From the NCBI GenBank assembly GCA_905182995.1, contig CAJJDP010000007.1, positions 310,049-374,048 of the forward strand: 64,000 nt of DNA, given 5' to 3'. Positions 49,194 through 60,513 of the stretch are shown piece by piece. The stretch is from Paramecium octaurelia. Taxonomy: Eukaryota > Ciliophora > Oligohymenophorea > Peniculida > Parameciidae. A program made the position numbers and the translations under genes. Positions within the stretch are counted from its first letter, which is position 1. Each line of letters starts with the position of its first letter. Below the pieces are notes generated by a model. It was given only the letters and a program-made list of their open reading frames with translations, was not told where the DNA came from and did not search any database.

Positions 49194-50729
49194 ATGGACA
49201 ACGACACATCAACATGCTCAATCAGAAGCAGCAGTGTGAAAGTTCAAAAAATCTTTGATTAATATATGGCTTAAATAGCTCCTTTGCCTAACCTCTAAAA
49301 TTCTACCAACAAGGAAAATTCATTTTCAATCTCAAACGATTAGCGATCTAATTATCACACAAGAATTTAAACGCCTGACAAGACAACTTAAAGAAGCAAC
49401 TCATAAATATAAGCTTTACAAGCCTTATAAAAAAAAAATATTGAACTTAAAACAGAAAATGATAGTTTGAAAGAGCAGTTAAAAAACTATTAAAATTAAT
49501 AAAGCACTATTAATGAAATCAATTCAATTTATTAAAATCTATAATAGCAGTATGTTGTTTTGGATTCAGATCATAAATAATTGCTGCAATCCTATGAATT
49601 ATAGCTAAATCAATTAAAATAAGAGAAGGATTAATGTATTGATCAACTCAATCGACAATATAAACTATAATTAGAAGAAATGAAGTAATAAATGCAATTC
49701 TAAAATGAAAGATTTAAGAACATAGAAGTTTGTAGGAGCGATTAAGATGGTTTACTTTAGAGCACTCTTGATGAATTAAGAAAAGAGAGATAAATGCTAA
49801 ATAAACTAAAGTTGGATCAGAGATTATAATTGGAAGAAAATGAATAATAGTATGAAAAACAATTACAGTATTAATAAAAACTATATCAAGAAATGAAAAA
49901 CTAAAACAATCTGTTGATGAAAGAAAAGTAAGATTAATAGGAATAAATAAAGGAACTAGAAAAAACCTATAAGGATCTTGTCTATCATTAAAAATAAGAG
50001 ATTTAAAAGCTGTAAAAGTAATATACAGATATAAAGAGCTTCTTCGAATCTCAAATGTAATAAGTACAAGAAGAAGTTTCGTATGCAATGCAAGAATTGA
50101 GAAATAAAAACAGTGACTATCATCAATAGTTGTAGGAAGAAGAACAAATAATCGAAGATTTAGAAGATTTAAATAAACAGCTAAAATAATAACTACTCTT
50201 TAAAGATCAAGAGTTAATAAACTTGAAATCTTAATTAGAATAATTGTAAATTCAACAAGAACAATTAAAATAAATGAATGATGAACTCATTCATTAATTT
50301 AACCTTTAAATTTAAGACTTATCTTAGAAATTAGAAGGGGAGAGAAGAAATTATGAGGAAGAATCTGAATTAAATGAGGATGATAAGAAAGAAATTTATA
50401 ATGCTTTACATAATGATAAGACATTGTAATTAACTACATCTCATTCACAAAATGATTTGGTTCCTTAATAGTAACCATAACCATAACCGTCAACTAGAGA
50501 TGTTGAATATAAATAGTTGCTTTCATAAATAATTGAAGTAGAAAAAGAAGCTTTTCGATTAAATAATCATTACTAAACATTATTCTAGTAGTTCTCTAAG
50601 AACACTTAATTATCTGAATAACAAAAATAGAACATAAAATAAGAGATGACAGATTTAATGTAGTAAATAAGAATGAATAATTCAAAATTATATGAACTTA
50701 AAGCAAAGGAATTCACCTACTTATCTTGA
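49194..50729 (+). CDS. Coiled-coil protein, 511 aa
   Basis: One uninterrupted exon, ATG 49194 to TGA 50727-50729. The first 75 residues are Ser/Thr-rich and unstructured (DNDTSTCSIRSSSVKVQKIF). Residues about 80-420 are continuous coiled coil, very rich in Gln encoded by TAA/TAG (for example LEEMKQQMQFQNERFKNIEV). A short proline-containing break QQPQPQPSTRDVEYKQLLSQ lies near residue 425, followed by a second helix. Likely structural, basal-body or cytoskeletal; this is inference from composition. Its last 17 bases overlap the convergent homeodomain gene model. Confidence 0.75.
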
Positions 50730-51441
50730 TAATTAATTTATATATATAATTATTAAATGCATAAATTAATTCTTCCAAAAAGTAGAAAAATTTATTAATT
50801 TAGAACTGAGGAAATGGTATCTCTTTTTATTCTTAGTTGTTTTGCTTAATTGCTATGTTATCTTTGAGATTTATCCATAGATTATTCTAAGAAGAAAAAT
50901 TTAAAAAGAAGAACTAAATAGAATTAATAATTTTATTTTTCTTTGAACTATAAAATTTAAAAATCTGAGCTTCTCCTATGCTTTATTAATTGACAAGTAT
51001 TTGTATTTTACAATGCTTTTAAATTTCTTTTTCTCATAGGTTTTGTTGTTTATTCTAACTCTTGAATTAATAAACCAAATTTAAATCTAATTGTTAAATT
51101 CTTAAGAATACCTATTTGCAGGTAAGATTGCTCTTTTCAGACAATTATATTGTTTATTCCTTTGTTGGAGATGGATATGAAAAATGTTTATACAGCCAAT
51201 CTTTAAGATTTATGTTAGACAGTTTTGAAAACTGACGACTCTTCTTTTCTTATAATTGGTTTTGATCCTTGATAATGAGGTGTTATTGATAGAGTTTGAC
51301 CTCATTTTCTAAAACTTAATGCATGTCTTCATTAAGATTGTTGGAATTGATCCATTTATGAAATAGAGCTTATAGCTCATTAACTTGTTGGCAAACAAAT
51401 TACTTTCGTTATTCAGCATGAATTGACAGTGATAGTGACAT
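50713..51441 (-). CDS. TALE-class homeodomain protein, at least 214 aa
   Basis: Introns of 25, 31 and 28 nt give 215 codons ending at TGA (+ strand 50713-50715). Residues about 80-135 form a homeodomain: LSNINLKDWLYKHFSYPSPT, KEQTIQLSEKSNLTCKQ, then after an intron IQIWFINSRVRI. The three-residue loop with proline (YPSP, PYP in most TALE proteins) and the third helix WFxNxRxR mark it as TALE class. WF, Asn and Arg that touch DNA in the family are present. A coiled-coil region (residues about 10-75) precedes it. The second intron (31 nt) and third (GTTCTT...) are less certain, so the last 80 residues may change. The start could lie further upstream. Likely a DNA-binding regulator. Confidence 0.7.
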
Positions 51442-51920
51442 TTGATTGAGATATTTATTTAAATTAGATACATTTACTTTTCCATAACCTAATAACTATA
51501 AATCAAAACAAATTATTTTTTAATAAAATGAGTTTTATTATTTTTATAAATAACAAACTCTACATGTATGAAATACATTTTTCTACTAAGAGTTTGCTAT
51601 TGATATTTTAAATCGTCAACCTTATTCAATTTCCTCATAATCAAACTAAACATATTTCTCTTTTTAAACAAAGTAAAAGAAAAACGAGATAAAAATCCAT
51701 GAAAACCAATAAGGTCATCTTTATTTGAAAGAAAAATATAATCTGTAATGGAATCTAATTATGCATAATATTTTGAAACATTAATTAAATTTTAATTATC
51801 ACTTTCAGAATTTCAGTAAAGACAAATAGATAAAAATAGGCAAATTTAAAGTTCAGCGCCTAATTCTTCACGAATAGATGTTCAATTGTCTTTTTTGATT
51901 TAAGTCAACGAATCAGTCAT
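51442..51920 (-). other. Open region upstream of the homeodomain, interrupted by two TGAs
   Basis: A minus frame begins with ATG at 51920, meets TGA at + strand 51882-51884 and 51813-51815, then is open for about 130 codons. It reads SKYYAQLDSITDYIFLSNKD, FHGFLSRFSFTLFKKRNMFS and MRKLNKVDDLKYQQQ. A 29-nt intron (GTAGAAAAATG...GTAGAG) would join it in frame to the homeodomain exon. The first part may be an upstream exon whose true start I could not resolve, or decayed sequence. Confidence 0.35.
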
Positions 51921-51973
51921 ATTAAATTAATAACTATATTTTACAAGTGATAAATAAAATAATTTATAAATAT

Positions 51974-53287
51974 ATGAGAAGGGTCAAAACAGAATAGAGT
52001 ACACTTATCGAGCTTATTAAAAAAAAAGAACCTTTGACTATTTAACCCCAATAGAAACCAAAAAATAGAAAAATAAGCTAATTGGGGTATTTCAATTCTC
52101 TAAATGTTTCTAATGCAAAAGTTAAATTAAGTATCTTAATGAGAGATATTGTAATCCCAACTCATAATGGCGACAAAAATTTATCATATAAAATAAAAAA
52201 TAAAAACAGATCTATTATAGCTGAGGACAAAAAACCTATTCGCAACAATAATAAGCCTTCAAGATTTATAGACATTCAAGAAAACTAAATATTTAAAAAG
52301 TAATACTATGCTAATCCAAAGTAAGTATTTGAGAATATCACTTTACGAAATAACATGTCTAATTAAAGAGCAAATGTTCAAAAAATTAAAAAGAACTTGA
52401 AATTATAATAATAAACATTCGAATAATAACAAATAATACATGATTTAATTGTATTGCCTTAAGTAATTAATCCAGAATAATAAAGCAAAAGTGTAGCCTA
52501 TATAAAATCAGTGAGGTAATATGAAAAATAAGAGTAACTCTATCATATCGAAGGCTCTCTAGAAAAAACAATTGAAGATTTCAATGTATATATTCTATTA
52601 ATTAGAGATTCGAATGTTTGGTAGTAGAACTGTAAAGAAACTGATAAACTCTGTAAAACCATGGGTCAATTAATTGTAATAGAAGAAATAATCAAAATAT
52701 AAACGGATTAGATTAGAGATGGTTTAATTGCTGACACATATCCATAAATTAAAACTAACTCTAGAAGAATTTTCTAAAGGGGATGTATTTCCCAAAGTGC
52801 CTTATCAAAGCCCAAGAAGTGAAAAGTTCTTTTGTTTATGTAAAATGAATAAGGGTGATTAAATTTAGTAACTCTTAGAATTAGAAAAATATCTCGTCTA
52901 TGAATATGATCCTTCTTTTATGACAGCACTTCATTGGTGTTGTGTAAGAAATTGTAGAGCTGCAGCATTAATTCTTCTCAAAAGTGGTGCAGACCCAGAT
53001 GCATAAGATATGATAGGTCGAACTCCCTTATTTCTTGCACTTTTGCATAATAACAATGACATAGCATAGTTACTATTGTATCACAAAGCAGATCCTTGGA
53101 ACAAGGGAATTTTAGATTATAACGAAGCAATTACTCATAATATTGAAGGCAAAACAATTTTATAGTAAGCAAGAAGGGTAATATTATTCAATTGAATTAA
53201 TAGACTCATATCCTTTTGAGAATGACTCCTCCTGCAGAAAGATAATTTATTTGGCAATCTAAGTAATTTTTGATGATGTGTGAATGA
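51974..53287 (+). CDS. Ankyrin-repeat protein, 421 aa
   Basis: Two introns (52586-52607, 22 nt; 53178-53203, 26 nt) give 422 codons ending at TGA 53285-53287. The first 200 residues are basic and low-complexity. Residues about 290-400 hold ankyrin repeats: MTALHWCCVRNCRAAALILL with KSGADPDAQD, and IGRTPLFLALLHNNNDIAQL with LLYHKADPWNKG. The TALHWC and GRTPLFLA motifs are classic. The end reads TPPAERQFIWQSKQFLMMCE. Protein-binding role inferred from the repeats. The first intron ends TAGAG|A with the second AG used; the frame demands this choice. Confidence 0.8.
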
Positions 53288-53594
53288 ATGATTATTAGTA
53301 ATGAAAATTCATATCCTAATTTTTCTTTGACTTTCGTTCTGAAAAGTCGTAAAATTAGAAATTTCTTATTCCTCAAAACAGAGTACTTCAGTACTTGAAG
53401 GATTAAATTGTAAATAATTACACAATGATCTTTGTTATAATTTTTTTTAAACTTAAAATGCGTATTATTGGATATAGTAATTGAAAATTTTAACTTTTTC
53501 ATATAGGAAAGTAGTGATATTGAAGAAGTAAGAAATAATTAAAATTCAAAAAGGAACAGAGAAAAGAGAAAAATTTAAATGATATATCTATTTT
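53288..53594. other. 307-bp convergent spacer
   Basis: Lies between the 3' ends of the ankyrin gene and the PKA regulatory subunit. A minus open frame of 98 codons overlaps it and the ankyrin 3' exon, but has no glutamine codons of the TAA/TAG kind and no domain, so I do not call it a gene. I see no RNA gene. Confidence 0.5.
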
Positions 53595-54856
53595 TCATTA
53601 ACCTTAGTTGATCCAATATTACTCATATTTTTAATATTTCTCAGTGTTTCTTTTTAATATGTCTTCTAGAGGTCCTAACATTCTTTTGAAACTATGTCTG
53701 TCCAAGTAGATCAATTTAACTTCTGTCTATATAAAGTATGAATACTGAATTTACTTATGCAACAATATTGGCTTATCTTGGAATGTCCTTTAGTAAAGCT
53801 AATTCTCCAAAATAATCACCTGCTTTATATTGAAAGACTTTAACTGGTTCTTATCCCTGAACCAGTGTTTTTGTGGCAATCAATTCTCCCTCCTCTATCA
53901 TATAAAATATATCTCCTTATTCTCCTTCCCTAATGACATAATCTCCGTTTTGGAAAGTGGCACTTCTGATTGCATCTGCAACATGAGACCTTTCATAAGG
54001 ATCCATCATTGACAGCAATTCGATTTGCTTAAGGACATTTACATATTTTTCCCTCTTTCTAGAATATAATAAGTAATGCATACCTCATTGCTGCATCTTT
54101 TACAATATGATTAAATGTTTATCTATCCAATGCAAATAAGACAGAATTTGTTTTACACTGAATTGAAGCAGCTCTAGGTGCATTATACAATAAGGCCAAT
54201 TCTCCAAATGATTCTCCGGGGTAATAAACTTTTAAAAATTTGTTTTCCCCATCTTTTGTAAATCTCTTATAACAATTAAGCTCCCCTTAATCGACAACAT
54301 ATAAATTATCACCATTGTCTCCTTATTGGATGACCCAATCCTCTGCACTAATATTGCATATCAAATTTTACTTGTAACTACGTTCTTCCATTGCATCAAT
54401 TACGATGTCTTTTTCTCTTTAGTCAAGTGATGCAAACATGAACGATTGCTCTAGTCTTTTCCCTATTTTTTCCTTCTATTACTGAGTCTTGACAATCACT
54501 CTAGGTTAAAATGACTGTTATTTTAATATTAAATATACACCTCCTTTCTATTGTATTATCCATAGGCTTCAGCTGAAATAGAGGCTCTTTATTTCCTAGC
54601 AGCAGCAGGTCTTTTAGGCAATTCTATTACTTCTTCATCAGAGGAGGATGAAAGCGCATTTTTTTTCTATCTTGATTTAACAATATCCCTTCCTTATTTA
54701 TCCAACCATGCTATAGACCAATCAATCTAATAATTTCTTATTTGAATTTACCACATTTTTTGGCTATTAGGCCAGAATATCCTCCATCAATTTCTAGAGT
54801 AGAAACACCACATTTTCTTGGGCATAAAGACGTAGTTTTTCTGCCTATTAATTCAT
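53595..54856 (-). CDS. cAMP-dependent protein kinase regulatory subunit, 376 aa
   Basis: Five introns (28, 26, 24, 25 and 28 nt) give 377 codons ending in TGA; 376 aa is the normal family length. The N-terminus has a dimerisation/docking-type helix pair ([19 protein letters not shown], then [13 protein letters not shown] after an intron). The inhibitor site is ARKQRASISAE, with a serine that can be phosphorylated as in type II subunits. Two cyclic-nucleotide-binding domains follow, with phosphate-binding cassettes [18 protein letters not shown] and [20 protein letters not shown], both keeping the Glu and Arg that bind cAMP. Role: inhibits the PKA catalytic subunit until cAMP binds. An in-frame ATG 27 codons upstream (54937) is possible but less likely. 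Confidence 0.95.
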
Positions 54857-54933
54857 TTAATGGATAATTAATTAAGAATTGAAGGATTTAATTTTCCAAC
54901 ACAAGTTCCTAGAGAACTTTGATAATTTCTAAG

Positions 54934-55318
54934 TCATTTTAAAGACCAGAACTCAGATTAGTTCCCATTATTGAAAGTAAAGGCCAATTTGAACTTCAAG
55001 GACATGCAATCACAATTACTTATCTAGTAAGTTTAATTAAAAGCTTACTACATAATGGAAGGGCTACAGGTCCACTGATTCATACTCATATCTGTTCTCC
55101 AATTATTCATCAAAACCTATTTATTTATGAATGAAAAATAAGAGTAATTTAATACAATTCAAATCACTATAAAGTTTTTTATCGCATGATATATTCTGAA
55201 GGATTAGGTGCTATTATTCGTCAATTTTATTCGTAGATGTAAGTTTCTAAATAAAAGAACTAACCAAAAACTTAAAAAAATGAAATTCGGTTTCTATGGA
55301 GCTTATGTCAAAATTCAT
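54934..55318 (-). CDS. Small orphan protein, 118 aa
   Basis: One 28-nt intron (55024-55051) gives 119 codons ending at TGA (+ strand 54934-54936). The frame is open from ATG 55318: MNFDISSIETEFHFFKFLVS, QHLILQNISCDKKLYSDLN, LENRYEYESVDLQPFHY, then after the intron CMSLKFKLAFTFNNG. It reads as a compact alpha/beta protein with no recognised motif. It lies just upstream of the PKA regulatory subunit on the same strand, with 77 bases between stop and start. Confidence 0.55.
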
Positions 55319-55668
55319 AATAAACAAATAATAACAACTTTAAATGAATGAGTAAAAATAATAGGAAGAAATCATTGTAAAGTATAGATTACAACATAGA
55401 ATCATAAATCTCAGATTACAAAATATAGTTAAATAAGATAACTAAAAAAATAAACTGATTTTCCAATCCAAACATAAAGATTTTTCAAATTTTTCGAGAG
55501 AAAGATCCTAAAACTCAATAGCTTATTAATTCAAAGAATTTTTGATTCTGATGATCTCAAGAGAACTGGATAACATCCATTAGAATAATATTTTAATATT
55601 TGAAAATAATGAAGAAGAAAAAGCAAACATTCTTAATGATTCATATATATATATTTAATTTTTAACGA
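55319..55668. other. 350-bp divergent spacer
   Basis: Lies between the small orphan (minus) and the cyclin (plus). Short plus-strand frames are open (for example a 34-codon run around 55,440-55,550) but none has a convincing start. An AT repeat (about 55,643-55,652) lies 20-30 bases before the cyclin ATG and may be part of its promoter. Confidence 0.4.
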
Positions 55669-56727
55669 ATGCTAAACTGCCAACATAAATCAAATAAAAA
55701 CATATGCAAATTATGTGGAATAGCTACTTATAAAGATGGATCTGTTGCTTATAAACATATTTCCTTTAAGAGTCATCAATAAGCAAAAAATCTTTTCGAT
55801 GATCTAAGCAATATTAACATAAATTATGAACGAAGAGAAGAATTAATTGATTTCCTCTTTTAAACTAAATAGAGCTTATAACTAACTGATCAAACAGTTC
55901 ACTTAGCCATTCACTTTTTGGATAGATGCTAACACTTACTCCAAAGTCAAAATCCAAAATTGATTTCCTTAATGTGTTTGATGGCCAGTTCTAAAATGAT
56001 TGAAGATGATACACACATTCCAGGGATGAGCAAATTATCTAAAGCAAGTGATTTAAACTTAAATAAAAATGAATACAAATAAGCAGAGTGTTTAGTTTTA
56101 AAAACATTAAATTGGTAATTTAATATACTTATTTAAATAGGAAACTAAAAGTAAACACTTTATATGATTAAGTTTAAAGTCTCTTATCTATAGGAGTTTT
56201 CTTTTCTACAGACTCTAATGATGGAATCATGGATTACAATATGATTAATTTTATATGTTGTAAAATGCTAAAAGACCATTCCAAAATAGTCTATCAAGTA
56301 AACAAAATACCTTAATTGATGCAAATTAATACTAAAATTTTAGCAATGGCTATTATTTTATATATGAGAAAATAATGCCATTTGCATCCTCTGTAGTAAT
56401 TTTTTGGTTATGTTCACTAGTCCACATTAATTATAAGGTTTATTTGAAGAAGATTAAAATCAATTGTTAATTGATACTTATGGTCAACTCAATAATCTTT
56501 TACAAAACAATTCATTAAGCAATACAAAAAGTGTATCAAGAGCCTTGTCACCTGTTACACTTTCTTCTTGCAAATCTATGCCTCCTGCCACTCGAGTTAC
56601 GCAAAATGCAAGAATACCCCTGAATATCATCACAAATCATTAAACATTCATCAAGCCCAAACTCATAAAATCAAAGCATCAAGATTAAGATTTGAACCCA
56701 TTAAGGGTTAAGCATAAGAATTGTTGA
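55669..56727 (+). CDS. Cyclin, 333 aa
   Basis: Introns of 26 and 31 nt give 334 codons ending at TGA 56725-56727. The N-terminus has a cysteine/histidine cluster (CQHKSNKNICKLCG) that could bind a metal. The cyclin box spans about residues 65-160: QLTDQTVHLAIHFLDRCQHL, LISLMCLMASSKMIEDDTHI, and KQAECLVLKTLNWKLKVNTL. The Lys in MASSKMIED and the Glu-type residue of the next helix are in the places that contact a CDK. The C-terminal region from residue 240 is Ser/Thr/Pro-containing and likely disordered. Mitotic-type (A/B-like) by general look; subclass not certain. Confidence 0.85.
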
Positions 56728-56777
56728 TTGTTTTATATATTATTTGTTTACTATATAAAATTAATAAGTTATATTTT

Positions 56778-58600
56778 TCATTTTTTTTACTCATAAATTC
56801 TGTTCCTTAAAGCATAGTATTTATCCTATAAGATTTATAAACAATTTTCCTTGGAATGATCATCAAATTACCTATCAGTTTATAGTTTACTTGAATTGGA
56901 AAAATGATCAGTTCTTGCTTGATGTCTCTTTGTATTCTCAATAGATTATTGACCAAGATTTGGGTTTCCCTCAACACATTATTATTTAACTAACTTTTTT
57001 AATTGATTCACTGTATTGGTTTAATTCGATAAGGGTGATTGATTCCCCATAGCTTGAGAGTCATCTGTGCCTCTTTGTATTGAATTATAACTATTTCTTT
57101 GATTACTCAAAGTCGCAGAATTCTGCAAATATTGAGAATTTTAAAAAGATCTTTATTAATTTATTTTACTTTATTATTCTATATGATCTTTGAGTTCCCT
57201 TTGAAATTCAACTGCATATGATTACAATTCTGCAACTCTTTAATTTAAGTTCTGAATCTCCATTTATAAACCAGTATTTTCAATCTATATCTATTAGTTA
57301 TCCTTGATAAGTAAAGAATTTCTTTCTTATAACTACCTATTTTCTTGTTGAATATCTTTTAATTCATACAACACTTATTCATATTCCTTTTTTACAATAT
57401 CGTTATCCTATTCTAATCCTGCTATTTGTTGTTCCAGCTAGTCACACTCCTTCATTAAATCCTTATATTGTAATAATGTTTAATTAGTATTTTCTTTCCC
57501 TTCCTAAGCACTCTATTTTAATCCATAAGCAATGTTTTCAAGTTAATGAATTATTAAAACCTTTTCTTGTAAATCTTATTCCATTTATTTTATAATTTGA
57601 TCCTTCTAACTTAAGTCTTGCTCCAACTTATTGATTTTCTATTTGATTTGATTCTAATTGTCATAAATAACTTTTTTTTCTATTTTTAAAGTTCTGTGTG
57701 ATTTTTCTAATATTTTATTCTCATCCTAAATTTTGTGTAATTCCAATTTTAGTTAATTCTATTCATCTTTGATTTTTTTATCTTTCTCGTCTTTTTCAAA
57801 TTGACTAATCTATAACTATTTGTATAATTATTAATTTTCATTTTCCAATAGATGCAACTCTCTTACCAGCTCTTAATATTGAAAATTTGCCCTTTGTTAT
57901 TCTAATTCAAACTATTTTTGAAGTTCCTCATAATACTTAATTTTACTATGATACATAGATTCAAATTGATTGAACTGAACTCTAGAAAATAATACATAAT
58001 ACCTTTTCTGATAATTTGTAGAATTCATTTTAACTATTATCCAACTATTATTAGCATCTCTTATTCTCTTTCATTATACTCTAATATTGAGATTTGATTA
58101 AGGCATTCGTTTCGATTAATTCTTTAGTCTCCTGCTAATAGTTTTAATTCTCATTCTTTAATGTTACCACTTATACCTTGTAAGATTCATTCTCAGTTTT
58201 ATATTTAATTAATGAATCTACTTATTCTTTCAATATATTAATTTATTATGTTTGTGATGACTATTATGCATTGGCAATTGTTTCCAATTTCAATTTGGAT
58301 GTTTCCAATTCATATTATAAAGTTGTATTCTGCACTTCTAAATAGGATACTTTCTCAACCAATTCTAAATTCTATTCTTCATAAATGCAATACTTTTTAT
58401 TAGTAATCTTGAACTTATTTATCTAATTTCATCTTGTAGAGTCTAAGTTCATCAACAATATGTTCGTTAGATTTTAATGATTCACTTATTTTTCTCTCAC
58501 TTATTCTCTCTATTTCTTGTTATGTTTTAACCATCTTCTTCCTATCTTACATCGATCTAGTTCTAGATGATAAGAAATCCTGAAAGAATAGTTTACTCAT
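56778..58600 (-). CDS. Coiled-coil protein, 590 aa
   Basis: Two introns (22 nt, GTTCAAGATT...AAAAAG; 28 nt, GTATTATGTA...GTTCAG) give 591 codons ending at TGA (+ strand 56778-56780). Except for the first 30 and the last 120 residues it is continuous coiled coil rich in Gln, Glu and Lys (for example LETIANAQQSSQTQQINILK). The C-terminal part is Ser/Asn-rich (LQNSATLSNQRNSYNSIQRG). Probably a structural or basal-body protein. Only 15 bases lie between its ATG and the stop of the MORN/C48 gene on the same strand. It is convergent with the cyclin, 50 bases apart. Confidence 0.75.
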
Positions 58601-58615
58601 TATTTATTTTAAAAT

Positions 58616-60507
58616 TCAAAAGTTTGTTAATATATAATCATGATTATATTTTACAAATTGTTTCAATTGCCATCTAATTTAACCAGGATCTTCTAAACGT
58701 AATTTCTTCTCCATCTCATTCATACTCAAATTATCATATTTCATAAATTAAATTGCATAAAACAATGCAAATATACCACAATCATACCCATTCTTCTATT
58801 AACTACACTTCAAAACTCTGCAACTTCTGTTTTCCAATTTTAGTAAATTATAAAAAGCCTATTCCAGACTCTTATTCTCTTAATACAAAGAATCACAAAC
58901 ATGTAGCTATTTGTTGTCCTCTATCATTACTAAGAAATGTGATCTTTAAGAATTCATTACAAACACTTTCCTTTTCTTATTCCTAATTTCCTAATTCAAT
59001 TCCTAATACGGTCTATTATTTTTTTATCATTATTTACATTTCATGATAATAAAACTTCTAATCATAATCGCAATTGATATATTTTGAAGTTTCATATGTA
59101 TTAAAAATTACAGTCTAACCATTCGTGGCCTTTTCGGAATAAGTAAAAAAATGGTTGAAATAATCCAAAAAGTAATCTAATGAATCTTCAAACAACCAAT
59201 GCCCAGTATTTAAGGCATAATAAGCCTATATTCGAAAGTTAAAGTCTTTATATGAACAAATACTTTATGAAACCTATTCATTTGAAAGAATTTTTGAAAT
59301 AGTCTAATTACCCTCTTGAGATGTTATTTAGTAAGTATTTTGTTAATTGAAATCTTATTTATTAACCTATTGATTGCGATAAAAATAGTAAATCAATCCA
59401 TTTTCTTCATTGCATATCTAGAATTATCCATGCATCATATCATCATTGAATTATCCATAATAATACCTATTATTGTAAACAATTTTTCCAAAGCCATGCT
59501 TTTTATTATGAACAAAATTACCCTAATAAATTATTTAATTATATTGATTCTTTATTGTCCCTTCGCCATTTAATAAACCAGATTACATATTACCTTAATA
59601 AACCAAATTACCTTGAGATAAAATAATTGTTTATCCATTCTAATCAAAATTCTCATCCAAAACACCCTCACTAACAATTTATATTAAAGATTATTCTGAT
59701 AATAAACTTTATTAATAACAAAAACGTGGTTTTTAAAAGTGTATAACCCTACTTGTTGATAGTGGGATTGTCATTTAATTGTTGAATTTGGATACTATTC
59801 TAAAGTTAAATCAAAAAATACATGTCTCCATTTTATAATAAAAACAATTATTTCTACTTTTTATAGTTCAATTGATATCCTCTAAACTTTTTAATCAATA
59901 ATTGTCTAAAATATTCAACAAAAGCAATTGAAATACTTACTCCTGGATTTTTTAAGTTTCCAATGCCAATTCCATATATCTATTCCAATACTTAAAAGAA
60001 AATCTCCTTTTATTTATCAATAATCGTAGTTGCATTACATGAGAATTAGTAGGTATCTGTGGCATTGATTAAGTTTAACAAAAAAGTAAAATCCTATAAT
60101 TCAATTGTTATTCTTGAGAGATATTAATAAAATTATTATGCTAATTAGACATTAGATGCGTTGATTTCTTCATTTATTGAAAAATCACAGAGTTCGCAAA
60201 ATTATGAATAAATCTCTCTTGTTAAACGAGCGATTAGTGATTTTTGATTGCCATCTAATATAATATTAATTAATTATTAAGATTTGTCATTTATCTAATT
60301 CTTAAGGAAAAAGTATATTTTAGTGCCATTCAATTCTTTTAATTTGGTCTCACTGTATTCCCCAACCACTTGGAATGAAAAAAACATCTCAATGATTAAT
60401 TTATTATAGAATAATTAATACTCAAATAAATAAAGAACTACAGAATTTTCGTATGATGACTTCATTAAAATAATAATGTTTAATGTGTGCTAAAAAAAAT
60501 ATTTCAT
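58616..60507 (-). CDS. MORN-repeat protein fused to a C48 (Ulp1/SENP-like) cysteine peptidase domain, 615 aa
   Basis: Introns of 19 and 25 nt give exactly 616 codons ending in TGA. Residues about 290-370 carry MORN repeats (LVYQGNMQSGLLNGEGTIK; IIYQGNFVHNKKHGFGKIVY; YYYGQFNDDMMHGQFQI). The last 220 residues match the C48 fold: HWLFEDSLDYFLDYFNHFF, KVFVMNSQRSHFLVMIE with the catalytic-type His, LHVCDSLYQ with the Asp, and QQKNGYDCGIFALFYAIQF with the Cys, giving the His-Asp-Cys order of SUMO and NEDD8 proteases. The 25-nt intron (GTAAATAATGAT...AATAG) is required to enter the peptidase frame. The 19-nt intron is shorter than usual and uncertain. The N-terminal 280 residues are unknown. Possible role: deSUMOylation at membranes or cilia, inferred. 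Confidence 0.75.
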
Positions 60508-60513
60508 TTTTTG

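Noticed and set aside
53206-53502. 98-codon minus-strand open frame
   Set aside because: It overlaps the last ankyrin exon, has no TAA/TAG glutamines and no motif, and is explained by chance in A+T-rich DNA.
54743-54856. Long minus frame overlapping the PKA regulatory subunit start ([14 protein letters not shown]...)
   Set aside because: The correct frame is fixed by the docking helices, the inhibitor site and the family length; the other frame is a shadow.
55279-55620. Plus-strand frame starting MKFGFYGAYVK
   Set aside because: It stops after 23 codons; the minus strand carries a better 118-residue gene over the first part, and the rest has no start.
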